In this document: in pieces, positions 15,609 through 23,226 of the stretch | How the letters are laid out: the number at the start of each line of letters is the position of its first letter | How positions within the stretch are numbered: the stretch's first letter is position 1 | Source: an uncultured Clostridia bacterium | Lineage (GTDB): Bacteria; Bacillota; Clostridia; Saccharofermentanales; DTU023 | Reading direction: 5' to 3' | DNA: 64,000 nucleotides | Assembly: GCA_946220865.1 (NCBI GenBank) | Contig: CAMJYM010000001.1 | Location: 1-64,000, forward strand | Position numbers and translations under genes: made by a program | The notes under the pieces: model-generated | What the model was told of the DNA's origin: nothing | Seen by the model: the letters and a program-made list of their open reading frames with translations, nothing else | Databases searched by the model: none

Positions 15609-16462
15609 TGATCGAGTTTCATGTGCCTGCGATAGGCTTTGAGGGTATTTTTCAGCAGCATGGCGATGGTCATGGGACCCACCCCGCCAGGTACGGGAGT
15701 AATGGCAGCTACTTTATCGGCGACTTTTTCGTAATCCACATCGCCGCAGAGTTTGCCATTTTCGTCACTGTTGATGGCGACGTCGACCACAATTTGCTCA
15801 GGGTTGACGTAGGTTTCATCAATCATTTTGGCACGTCCCATGGCGCTCACAAGAATATCCGCCTTGCGGCATATCCCCGGAAGATCACGCGTTTTAGAAT
15901 GGCAGACTGTGACCGTGGCATTTTCGCGCAGGAGCAATAGGGCCTGGGGTTTACCCACGATATTGCTGCGTCCGAGCACCACGGCATTTTTCCCTTTCAG
16001 ATCGATATTGCAGCGCTTGAGCAGTTCCATCACACCGTAAGGAGTGCAGGGCAGGAAGCCATCCAAACCCAGAAGCAGACGGCCGGTGTTCACCGGGTTA
16101 AAAGCATCTACATCTTTCCAGGGGTCAAGAGCTGCCGCGACTTTCTGTTCATCAATCTGTTTGGGCAGAGGCACCTGAACTAAAATGCCGTCAACTTTTT
16201 CATCGTGATTGAGCTTGTCAATCAGCTCCAGAAATTCGCTTTCGCTGACATTTTCATCCAGTTCAAATTTAAAGGATGCAAAGCCCGCTTTGGCACAGGC
16301 CTTTTCCTTGTTTCGGACATAGACAGCAGATGCAGGATCCAGACCGGCCTGCACAACAGCAAGGCCCGGTGCACGAAGACCCTTCGCCACATAACTGGCG
16401 CACTCATCGCGAGCTTCATCGCGGAGACTCTGAGAAATTTCTTTTCCATTCAGTACTTTCAT
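15605..16462 (-). CDS. folD: Bifunctional methylenetetrahydrofolate dehydrogenase/cyclohydrolase FolD
   Basis: FolD interconverts methylene-, methenyl- and 10-formyl-THF using NADP. Signatures visible are YVRNKEKACAKAGF (catalytic Lys region), DGILVQVPLPKQID, DVDAFNPVNTGRL, PCTPYGVMELL, VVLGRSNIVGKPQALLL and PVPGGVGPMTIAMLL. I choose the ATG at 16462 (MKVLNGKEISQ, 285 residues) because GGAGG lies 5 nt before it; the ATG 4 codons upstream contains that ribosome-binding site. It links to FtcD/FchA at 52.7-55.7 kb, whose product is methenyl-THF. It overlaps pncC by 4 nt. Confidence 0.97.
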   Translation of the reverse strand: MKVLNGKEISQSLRDEARDECASYVAKGLRAPGLAVVQAGLDPASAVYVRNKEKACAKAGFASFKFELDENVSESEFLELIDKLNHDEKVDGILVQVPLPKQIDEQKVAAALDPWKDVDAFNPVNTGRLLLGLDGFLPCTPYGVMELLKRCNIDLKGKNAVVLGRSNIVGKPQALLLLRENATVTVCHSKTRDLPGICRKADILVSAMGRAKMIDETYVNPEQIVVDVAINSDENGKLCGDVDYEKVADKVAAITPVPGGVGPMTIAMLLKNTLKAYRRHMKLDQ

Positions 16463-16601
16463 TTTTTCCTCCATGCTGAATTTAAATCAGCTGTTTTTAC
16501 TTGTTTCAGATCCTTGTGTTTCATGCCTTTGCAGGCTTCATTTTCCAGGATCAGTGTTTTCCAGGTTTTAGCAAAATCCGAAAAGCAGTAGCTTTCAGAA
16601 A

Positions 16602-19600
16602 TCATGGATTTTCTTTAAGCGCTTCAAACTCTTCAGCTGTCATGAGAACTTTACGCGGCTTACTACCCTCAAAAGGACCCACCCAGCCATTTTCATGCAG
16701 AGCATCAATCAATCTTGCGGCCCGCGGGTAACCAATCGTCAGCCGGCGCTGAAGCAACGAAACAGAGGCATAGCCCGTTTCAATACAGGTTTGCAGGGCA
16801 TCCATAAGAAGCTCATCTTCTTCAGACTCACCCGTTCCCTTGGCTTTTTTACCATCAGCACCCTCACTGAGTTCCAGAGCACGCTGGACATTTTCATCAT
16901 AATCCGTCGTGTAGCGGTTTTTCAGCCAGGCAATCACGCGTTCAACTTCCGCATCACTGACAAAAGAACCCTGGCCTCGCAGAGGCTTGGATGCACTCTG
17001 CGGATAGTAGAGCATATCGCCCTTGCCCAAAAGTTTTTCCGCACCGCCCATATCGATGATGGTCCGGGAGTCAACCTGAGAGGCCACAGCAAAAGCAATA
17101 CGGGAAGGAATGTTGGCCTTGATCACACCCGTGATGACATCGACTGAAGGCCGCTGTGTCGCAATAATCAGGTGAATGCCCGCCGCACGGGCCATAGCCG
17201 TCAGGCGGGAAATCGCATTTTCCACCTCCGTTGGCGTTGTCGCCATGAGGTCTGAGAGTTCATCAATGACGACAAGAATCAGGGGCAGGTGCTCCCCCCC
17301 TTCGATTTGTCCATAACGGACAAGTTCATTATAAGCTCGGAAATCGCGCACACTATTTTCCGCAAAAAGACTATAGCGATGGGTCATTTCATTCACAGCA
17401 TATTCCAACACGCCATACGCTTTTTTGGGATCTGTCACAACCGGTGCGAGAAGGTGGGGAATGCCATTATAGACACTAAGCTCCACAACTTTCGGGTCAA
17501 TCATGAGAAGCTTGAGATCTTCCGGTGAGCTGCGGAACAGAAGCGAGATTAAAATGGAGTTAATGCAGACCGATTTCCCCGATCCGGTGGCTCCTGCAAT
17601 GAGTAGATGGGGCATTTTACTCAGATCGCAGAGAATCTCGCTTCCCTGGATATCGCGGCCAAGAGCCGCGCAAAGCGGAGCTTTTTCATTGCGAAAAGCC
17701 TTTGATTCAACCAGGCCCCGCAGTAAAACCGGAGAGGTTTTTTTGTTGGGAATTTCTATGCCGATAGCCGATTTTCCAGGTATAGGAGCCTCAATGCGGA
17801 CACCCGTAGCAGCTAAAGCCAGAGCGATGTCATCAGCAAGGTTGACAATTTTTGACACTTTAACACCGGGTCCAGGGCTTAGTTCAAAGCGAGAAATGGT
17901 CGGACCTGTGATGAAATTGATGACATGGGCATCTACCCCGAAATCCCGGAGCGTTTTTTCAAGCTTGGCCCCGAGCAGGCGGATTTCCTCTTTGTCTTCA
18001 GGACTTCGTTCCTGACTTTTATCTTCATTAAGCAGACTGGTGGGCGGCTTTTCATAATGGGCAAAGAGAGAAAGCTGTTCACCGGCAAGGCGATGCTTTT
18101 GTGCTTTACCCTCACTGCGATCCTTCCAGAGATCACGCGAGCTTTCTTTTTGCAGAGAAGCCTGATCCTCCTTAATATCCTGGGCAATTTGGTCAAGTTC
18201 CTTACTTTCGTCCAGGATTTGGCTTTTATTTTTTCCTTCACCACCGGAGGCTGCTGCGGGCGAAGGCTGAGACCGATATCCCTGATTTTCAGAAACAGTC
18301 TCCTGCATCGAAGCGCTGTGGCCTGCCGTGTCTACAAGATAAGCTTCTTTCAGGGGAATGAAGACAGGTCGAACGGAAGGCTCTGCGGAAGGAATGGGAC
18401 CAGCCGCCTTACCCTCTCCAGATAGGACTTCAACCTTCTGCGTCAGCCCTCCTGCCAGTCTTGCGCTGCTTCTTTCCGCTCCGCCATCGCTTTTATCCAT
18501 CGGGTTAAGAGGGTAGTCCTTCTCCGGCGAATGCACATCCCAGCCATATTCTTCTTTCCCACTCTCCAACTGAGGCTTGCCGCGCCAGTCACCGTGCGGA
18601 AGTCCATAGGCGACAGGTTCAGGTGTTTCGGGGATCTCCGCCTGGCAGAGCGTTGAGTTTACAGCCGGGAAATCTTGCCTTGCCTCTCTCTCTCCGCCCG
18701 ACTGCGCTCTGGCTGCAGAGAGTCCAAAGCCACCATCCTCCGTGAGGGGAGGCAGATCCGGGCCCAAGCCATCATCGGCGCAGGGTATCGAACCCACCCC
18801 AAGCGGAGCCTGTTCCGGCGGAAAATGCAAACCAGCGGAATAAACAGGCCGATGTGCCTGGGGTTTCGTCCAGTCGAAATTGGGCAGGGGATTTTCCTCA
18901 GGTATTTCCTCTTCCGGCAGATCCTCCCCAGGTCTCATTTTTTCATCATCCTGCTGTTGAAGCATATTTTCCCTCCGTTGACGTAAACGATAAATGAAGT
19001 ATTTGCGACTCTCTTCTCCCACTTTTCTGGCCCCTGAGTTTACAGCCACCGCCGTGCGCTTAAGGAACTCTTTCCAGGATAGATCAAAGGCCAGCGCCGA
19101 GAGCGCGAGAACCTGGGTAAAGAGGATAATCAGGCTGCCTGCATAGCCGCTCAGTCGAATGAGACTAAGGGCAGCAAGAGATCCGATGAAGCCTCCATTC
19201 CAGAAAGGCCCGTGTGAGATAAGCTCAGGCTGGCTTCCACCCCTGTAAAAAAGCTCGAGAGCACGGCTGGCAAGCACATTATCATCAACCGAAGCGGCAA
19301 GATAAACTTTTTCCGGATCAAGGCTGAAAGCTGCGATCAAACTTACAGCAGTGATAAAGAGCAGGAAAACACAGACTCTCCGGCCCAGTGAAAGCTGTTC
19401 TTTTTTTTCAAGGAAGAGCTCTGTGGCCAAGTAGAAAAACAGGAGCGGAAGCACCAGCGCAAGACTCCCAAAAAGCCCCGTACTCAGTGATCTGACCGCA
19501 GCTCCGAGGGCGCCGCTTAGTCCTCCTGGAGCCCAGAGGAAAAAAGCCAGGAGAAGTCCACCGGCGCCAAAAAGAATGGCCGCGAGTTCACCATTGGGTC

Positions 19601-19697
19601 TGGAGTCACTCAGCATTTCTTCGCCATCCGTGTAGAGGCTATCAGACTCCTGCACTTCCGCGCCTTTATTTCTTAACTTTTCGTCAGCCTTAGTCAT
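16602..19697 (-). CDS. ftsK: DNA translocase FtsK/SpoIIIE
   Basis: This 1031-residue ATPase pumps chromosomal DNA through the closing septum. Residues about 38-210 hold four to five membrane helices. They are followed by an unusually long (about 400-residue), Pro/Glu/Gly/Ser-rich, probably disordered linker, then the alpha domain (about 590-660), the motor with Walker A AGATGSGKSVCINSILI and Walker B LILVVIDELSDLM, and a C-terminal gamma winged helix (VSLLQRRLTIGYPRAARLID) that reads polar DNA motifs. A GTG at 19700 immediately precedes the chosen ATG. It begins 3-6 nt after the NUDIX gene stop, suggesting coupling. Confidence 0.97.
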   Translation of the reverse strand: MTKADEKLRNKGAEVQESDSLYTDGEEMLSDSRPNGELAAILFGAGGLLLAFFLWAPGGLSGALGAAVRSLSTGLFGSLALVLPLLFFYLATELFLEKKEQLSLGRRVCVFLLFITAVSLIAAFSLDPEKVYLAASVDDNVLASRALELFYRGGSQPELISHGPFWNGGFIGSLAALSLIRLSGYAGSLIILFTQVLALSALAFDLSWKEFLKRTAVAVNSGARKVGEESRKYFIYRLRQRRENMLQQQDDEKMRPGEDLPEEEIPEENPLPNFDWTKPQAHRPVYSAGLHFPPEQAPLGVGSIPCADDGLGPDLPPLTEDGGFGLSAARAQSGGEREARQDFPAVNSTLCQAEIPETPEPVAYGLPHGDWRGKPQLESGKEEYGWDVHSPEKDYPLNPMDKSDGGAERSSARLAGGLTQKVEVLSGEGKAAGPIPSAEPSVRPVFIPLKEAYLVDTAGHSASMQETVSENQGYRSQPSPAAASGGEGKNKSQILDESKELDQIAQDIKEDQASLQKESSRDLWKDRSEGKAQKHRLAGEQLSLFAHYEKPPTSLLNEDKSQERSPEDKEEIRLLGAKLEKTLRDFGVDAHVINFITGPTISRFELSPGPGVKVSKIVNLADDIALALAATGVRIEAPIPGKSAIGIEIPNKKTSPVLLRGLVESKAFRNEKAPLCAALGRDIQGSEILCDLSKMPHLLIAGATGSGKSVCINSILISLLFRSSPEDLKLLMIDPKVVELSVYNGIPHLLAPVVTDPKKAYGVLEYAVNEMTHRYSLFAENSVRDFRAYNELVRYGQIEGGEHLPLILVVIDELSDLMATTPTEVENAISRLTAMARAAGIHLIIATQRPSVDVITGVIKANIPSRIAFAVASQVDSRTIIDMGGAEKLLGKGDMLYYPQSASKPLRGQGSFVSDAEVERVIAWLKNRYTTDYDENVQRALELSEGADGKKAKGTGESEEDELLMDALQTCIETGYASVSLLQRRLTIGYPRAARLIDALHENGWVGPFEGSKPRKVLMTAEEFEALKENP

Positions 19698-19702
19698 CAC
19701 TC

Positions 19703-20383
19703 TTATTTCATATGCCGCATTGTATTTTTTTCGGCTTCTTGGCGTTTCTGCAAAATCATGGCCGTCTGCAGGAGAGCCAGAGCAGATTTTGCGTCACAAA
19801 TGCGTCCGTCCTCTACCCATTTCAGGGCCTCACAAAAAGGCAGTTTGAACGCATGGAGAAATTCACCTTGATCTAAATGTTGCTCTCCAGGGCTTAGTTC
19901 TTCGGCAAGATAGAGATGCAAAAGCTCTGAGGTGTAGCCCGGTGAGGGGAACATGGCCGATAATTTTTGCCATTTTTTTGCATGGTAGCCTGTTTCTTCA
20001 GCCAGTTCTCTCTGGGCACAGATCAAAGGATCCTCATCCTGTTCCAACTTTCCTGCGGGAATTTCACAGAGAATTTCTCCTGTGGCCGCACGGAACTGGC
20101 GAACCAGGAGTACCTCTCCCTCGGCGTTCAGCGCGAGTATGGCGGCTCCACCATGATGTCGCACCACTTCACGTGTTTGCACGACGCCATCCGGCAAACT
20201 GACCTGCAGTCGCTCAAGATCCAGAATGCGACCGTGATAGAGTCTTTCACTCCCGACAATATTCTCCTGAAGATCCTTATCAAAGACCCCCTCTAAAGGA
20301 AGACTGCTCAGATCATTTTTCTGCTCATTCATATCTTCAACTTGTTCCTGCTTGTACTCTTTTGTCACAGCTCGCTTGCTCAT
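19703..20383 (-). CDS. NUDIX hydrolase, ADP-ribose pyrophosphatase type
   Basis: The 226-residue protein carries a perfect NUDIX box: G-x5-E-x7-REL-x-EE-x-GY, starting at GKLEQDEDPL and ending at RELAEETGY (about residues 111-133). The preceding REVVRHHGGAAILAL and VRQFRAATGEILCEIPAG match the ADP-ribose pyrophosphatase (NudF/YqkG) branch, which hydrolyses ADP-ribose to AMP and ribose 5-phosphate. The first 35 residues are charged and atypical; an internal ATG at residue 18 could be an alternative start. The ATG overlaps the rnhA stop (ATGA). Substrate is inferred from motif spacing only. Confidence 0.88.
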   Translation of the reverse strand: MSKRAVTKEYKQEQVEDMNEQKNDLSSLPLEGVFDKDLQENIVGSERLYHGRILDLERLQVSLPDGVVQTREVVRHHGGAAILALNAEGEVLLVRQFRAATGEILCEIPAGKLEQDEDPLICAQRELAEETGYHAKKWQKLSAMFPSPGYTSELLHLYLAEELSPGEQHLDQGEFLHAFKLPFCEALKWVEDGRICDAKSALALLQTAMILQKRQEAEKNTMRHMK

Positions 20384-20844
20384 TTATTTTCAGCTTTCAC
20401 GTTTCGGGCAATCTCGCCTACAGCAAGAGCATCACAGCGATTGTTATACTCATTATCGGCATGACCTTTGACTTTAATCCAGCGAATGTTATGCAGGCGA
20501 TCCTGCGCCAGCAAAGCCTGCCAGAGATCCGGATTGCTCACGGGATTGCCTGCGGCATTCTTCCAGGCATTGCGCTGCCATTTAGTCAACCAATGTTGAT
20601 TAAAGGCAGAAATTAAATAGGCGCTGTCACTGTGCAAAGAAACGTCGCAGGGTTCTTTCAGGGCTTTAAGCGCTTCCAGGGCCGCCGTCAGCTCCATGCG
20701 ATTATTCGTTGTATCTGGAACAAAACCGCTCAGTTCTTTTTCAAAACGACCCGCAATCAGGATGGCTGCCCATGCACCAGGGCCAGGATTGCCGGAGCAG
20801 GCGCCATCTGTGTAAATCACAACTGTCGGTCTTCTATCCTCCAT
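20380..20844 (-). CDS. rnhA: Ribonuclease HI
   Basis: RNase HI removes RNA from RNA-DNA hybrids. The 154-residue form begins MEDRRPTVVIYTDGACSGNPGPG and has the four acidic catalytic positions: D in YTDGACSG, E in NNRMELTAALEAL, D in LHSDSAYLI and D in GHADNEYNNRCD. I start at the ATG at 20844 with AAGGAG 5 nt upstream; an open frame extends 27 codons further to a GTG without family similarity. Its likely promoter is an extended -10 (TGCTATAAT) near 20942-20950. Confidence 0.96.
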   Translation of the reverse strand: MEDRRPTVVIYTDGACSGNPGPGAWAAILIAGRFEKELSGFVPDTTNNRMELTAALEALKALKEPCDVSLHSDSAYLISAFNQHWLTKWQRNAWKNAAGNPVSNPDLWQALLAQDRLHNIRWIKVKGHADNEYNNRCDALAVGEIARNVKAENK

Positions 20845-20941
20845 GGCATCTCCTTCTTCTGCTGGCAGCTTCGTATGATCTCTTAAGCCAAAATCTGAGA
20901 CTTTCTCCGCAGACTCGGCATACACTCGGGCTCATTTGAAA

Positions 20942-20950
20942 ATTATAGCA
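20942..20950 (-). promoter_or_regulatory. Extended -10 promoter for rnhA-nudix-ftsK
   Basis: Minus strand reads TGCTATAAT, an extended -10 with a perfect TATAAT, about 100 nt before the rnhA start; no good -35 is present. It is back to back with the tRNA-Pro promoter. Confidence 0.5.
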
Positions 20951-20970
20951 TAGACACCGTTCAAACTCAC

Positions 20971-20998
20971 TTGACACGAGCTGTCACTTCGCTATAAT
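20971..20998 (+). promoter_or_regulatory. tRNA-Pro promoter (TTGACA-16-TATAAT)
   Basis: Perfect consensus hexamers TTGACA (20971-20976) and TATAAT (20993-20998) with a 16-nt spacer, placing +1 a few bases before the tRNA at 21011. Confidence 0.9.
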
Positions 20999-21010
20999 GA
21001 TGAAGCGCTT

Positions 21011-21087
21011 CGGGGTGTAGCTCAGGTGGCTAGAGTGCTTGCTTGGGGTGCAAGAGGTCGCTGGTTCAAGTCCAGTCACTCCGACCA
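21011..21087 (+). tRNA. tRNA-Pro (anticodon GGG)
   Basis: The cloverleaf folds fully: 7-bp acceptor CGGGGTG/CACTCCG with one G-U, D stem GCTC/GAGT, anticodon stem CTTGC/GCAAG closing the loop TTGGGGT (anticodon GGG, reading CCC/CCU), T stem GCTGG/CCAGT around TTCAAGT, discriminator A and an encoded CCA. It has its own promoter and terminator. It faces tRNA-Trp across two terminators. Confidence 0.97.
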
Positions 21088-21091
21088 GATT

Positions 21092-21118
21092 AAAGCTCCT
21101 GTTTCAGGAGCTTTTTTT
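21092..21118 (+). terminator. tRNA-Pro terminator
   Basis: 10-bp stem AAAGCTCCTG/CAGGAGCTTT with a TTT loop followed by a T run, 5 nt past the tRNA-Pro CCA end. Confidence 0.92.
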
Positions 21119-21140
21119 GTGGAAAAATTAGAAAGAAAAA

Positions 21141-21160
21141 GAGCAGCCTTAAGGCTGCTC
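21141..21160 (-). terminator. tRNA-Trp terminator
   Basis: Palindromic stem GAGCAGCC-TTAA-GGCTGCTC, followed on the minus strand by TTTTTCTTTC. It lies 4 nt past the 3' end of tRNA-Trp. Confidence 0.9.
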
Positions 21161-21164
21161 TATC

Positions 21165-21239
21165 TGGCAGGGGAGACGCGATTCGAACACGCAACCGACG
21201 GTTTTGGAGACCGTTGCTCTACCGTTGAGCCACTCCCCT
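21165..21239 (-). tRNA. tRNA-Trp (anticodon CCA)
   Basis: Minus-strand cloverleaf: acceptor AGGGGAG/CTCCCCT, D stem GCTC/GAGC, anticodon stem ACGGT/ACCGT with loop CTCCAAA (anticodon CCA), T stem GCGTG/CGCGT with loop TTCGAAT, discriminator G and an encoded CCA. All stems pair. It has its own promoter (21252-21280) and terminator. Confidence 0.97.
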
Positions 21240-21251
21240 AAGAACCTGCTC

Positions 21252-21280
21252 ATCTTAGCAAAGGCGTTTGTGCCTGTCAA
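21252..21280 (-). promoter_or_regulatory. tRNA-Trp promoter (TTGACA-17-TAAGAT)
   Basis: Minus-strand TTGACA (21280-21275), 17-nt spacer, TAAGAT (21257-21252), ending about 12 nt before the tRNA. Confidence 0.85.
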
Positions 21281-21305
21281 GAAAGAAGATATCCAGACCA
21301 AGGCA

Positions 21306-22685
21306 CTAAGGCTTCATGACAAAGGGCAAAAGTTCAAGATAGCCTTCAGCTTCCATCTGTTCCCGGGGAATAAAGCGCAGACTGACACTGTTGATACAGT
21401 AGCGCAGACCGCCCCTGTCCTTCGGTCCATCCGGGAAAACATGTCCCAGATGATTGCCATTACCGCGGCTATCTACTTCAATGCGGGACATTCCGTGAGA
21501 GTCATCATCTTCATAGTCCGTCGCATCGGTAGTCACCGTCATGGCGAAAGAGGGCCAGCCACAGCCGGCATCGAATTGATCATCAGAAGAAAAAAGTGGT
21601 TTGCCGCTGACTTTGTCGACATAGAGGCCAGGTTCAGAGGGAACAATATAATCTCCCGAATGAGGCGGCTCAGTTCCCTTTTGCCGCAGGACCTTATAAG
21701 ATTCTTCATCGAGCATTTTTCTTAAATCGTCGTCCGAAGGGAGCGCTTTTTCAGGAAAAAGCGCTTCTTCAGCCTGGCTGAGATTGATATGACAGTAGCC
21801 ACCGGGATTTTTATCAAGATAATCCTGATGATGTTCTTCTGCCGGGATAAAGTTTCTTAGATCTTCTAAAATAACTGTGGGCTTCTTCCCCAGCTTTTTC
21901 TCCAGAACCGCCAGTGTGGCTTCAGCAACCTTACGGCTCTCCGCATCCGCGCTGAAAATAGCTGCCCGATATTGAGCGCCGATATCATTTCCCTGGCGAT
22001 TGACAGAAAGCGGATTGATGATTCGGGTAAAGCGCAGCAAGAGCTCAGCCAGATGCACCCGTGAAGGATCGTAAGTGATTCTGACACTTTCCGCATGACC
22101 CGTATACGGGATATCGTAATAAGTCACATGATCCCCTTCACCATTGGCATAGCCAACTTCCGTATCAAGGACCCCCGGGACTTTTTTAAAATACGCTTCT
22201 GATCCCCAGAAACAACCTGCTGCAAGAACAATTTCCTTCTGTGTCTGAGTTCCTTGTGCATAGACACGTTTTTGGATTTGAGCTGCCATTTCCGCCTCAC
22301 TTCCCTGCTCCTCAGGCTCGGTATAATCAACTGCATTAAGCTTCTCCGCGACTGAGGAACTGTCATCATTTTGCAAAATCGACCTGCTGTCAATTTTTTT
22401 CTGAATTTTACTGACCAGAGGATATTTTATGGCATCGTTGGTCTCGGTTGCTGTGCCGGAAGACACAGGGGATTCAGCCTTTGAGTTTGCTGAGCCGTTC
22501 TCTCCTGGCACGTTCTTCCCAGGATTTATCGAGCTCGGGGAGTTTTTCGCCATCGGGGTATCTCCGAAAATAGGCCAGCTCGATGAGGGTGTCCGTGAGA
22601 TCCGGATTTTTGGGTAAAAGACTACCGTGCATGTAAGTAGCAAAAAGATGATGCACCACAGCGCCTTCGCTTTGATCTTCTCCAT
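21306..22685 (-). CDS. msrAB: Peptide methionine sulfoxide reductase MsrA-MsrB fusion, possibly exported
   Basis: MsrA and MsrB reduce the S and R epimers of methionine sulfoxide. From residue about 150 the MsrA domain has AAGCFWGSEAYFKKVPGV and YTGHAESVRI; the MsrB domain (about 320-459) has the GCGWPSF loop and the catalytic Cys in RYCINSVSLRF, but lacks the CxxC zinc pairs of zinc-type MsrB. As drawn, the protein starts with MEKIKAKALWCIIFLLLTC, a good signal anchor, then 110 low-complexity residues. That start lies inside gatD and overlaps it by 212 nt. A GTG at 22466, 8 nt beyond the gatD stop, would give a 386-residue cytosolic enzyme. The N-terminus, and so the location, is unresolved; the enzyme identity is not. 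Confidence 0.9.
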   Translation of the reverse strand: MEKIKAKALWCIIFLLLTCTVVFYPKIRISRTPSSSWPIFGDTPMAKNSPSSINPGKNVPGENGSANSKAESPVSSGTATETNDAIKYPLVSKIQKKIDSRSILQNDDSSSVAEKLNAVDYTEPEEQGSEAEMAAQIQKRVYAQGTQTQKEIVLAAGCFWGSEAYFKKVPGVLDTEVGYANGEGDHVTYYDIPYTGHAESVRITYDPSRVHLAELLLRFTRIINPLSVNRQGNDIGAQYRAAIFSADAESRKVAEATLAVLEKKLGKKPTVILEDLRNFIPAEEHHQDYLDKNPGGYCHINLSQAEEALFPEKALPSDDDLRKMLDEESYKVLRQKGTEPPHSGDYIVPSEPGLYVDKVSGKPLFSSDDQFDAGCGWPSFAMTVTTDATDYEDDDSHGMSRIEVDSRGNGNHLGHVFPDGPKDRGGLRYCINSVSLRFIPREQMEAEGYLELLPFVMKP

Positions 22686-23226
22686 TGTTGCCCATTCCCT
22701 TAATGACTTTGCCCAAAGGCTGTACGCCAGGTCCTAAACGGGTTCTTCCCGCATGATTTTCAAACCCGATCAGGATGGGATCAAGTCCCTTTTCTCTGAG
22801 CAGCGGCGACTCACAGAAAAGATCACCGGTAAAACGGTATGTCCCTGCTTCGGTGACGGCATCAATGACGCCAAGCCCTTCGATCCATTCTCCTGAGGAG
22901 CTTTTGTAACCCTTGCCAAGAAGCTGATAGCCGCCGCAAATGGCAAGGCCAGGCAAACCCTGGAGGATGCCTTCTTTAAGCTGAGGACCTTTGACATGGA
23001 GAAAATCCTCAATCAGAACTTTCTGAGCACTGTCCTGACCTCCTCCAATAAAAAAAAGGTCAAAATCATTTGGATCAAAGTGCTCGCCCAAACCGACAGG
23101 CACGGTCTCAAAAGAAAGTCCCCGGCCTTCCGCCCGATGCTTCAGAGCCAGGACATTACCGCGGTCCCCATAAAGATTAAGGTAGTCCGGATAGAGATGT
23201 GCCAGACGCAGCGTCACTTTATTCAT
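22474..23226 (-). CDS. gatD: Lipid II isoglutaminyl synthase, glutaminase subunit GatD
   Basis: GatD is the class I glutamine amidotransferase that supplies ammonia to MurT for amidating the D-Glu of lipid II. The 250-residue protein resembles CobB/CobQ amidotransferases: LYPDYLNLYGDRGNVLAL at the start, the nucleophile Cys in GLAICGGYQLLG (about residue 97) and the His in LFATYMHGSLLPKNP near residue 195. The ATG overlaps the murT stop region by 8 nt. The last 70 codons overlap the longest version of msrAB in another frame; the GatD reading is the conserved one at least through LPKNPDL. Confidence 0.94.
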   Translation of the reverse strand: MNKVTLRLAHLYPDYLNLYGDRGNVLALKHRAEGRGLSFETVPVGLGEHFDPNDFDLFFIGGGQDSAQKVLIEDFLHVKGPQLKEGILQGLPGLAICGGYQLLGKGYKSSSGEWIEGLGVIDAVTEAGTYRFTGDLFCESPLLREKGLDPILIGFENHAGRTRLGPGVQPLGKVIKGMGNNGEDQSEGAVVHHLFATYMHGSLLPKNPDLTDTLIELAYFRRYPDGEKLPELDKSWEERARRERLSKLKG

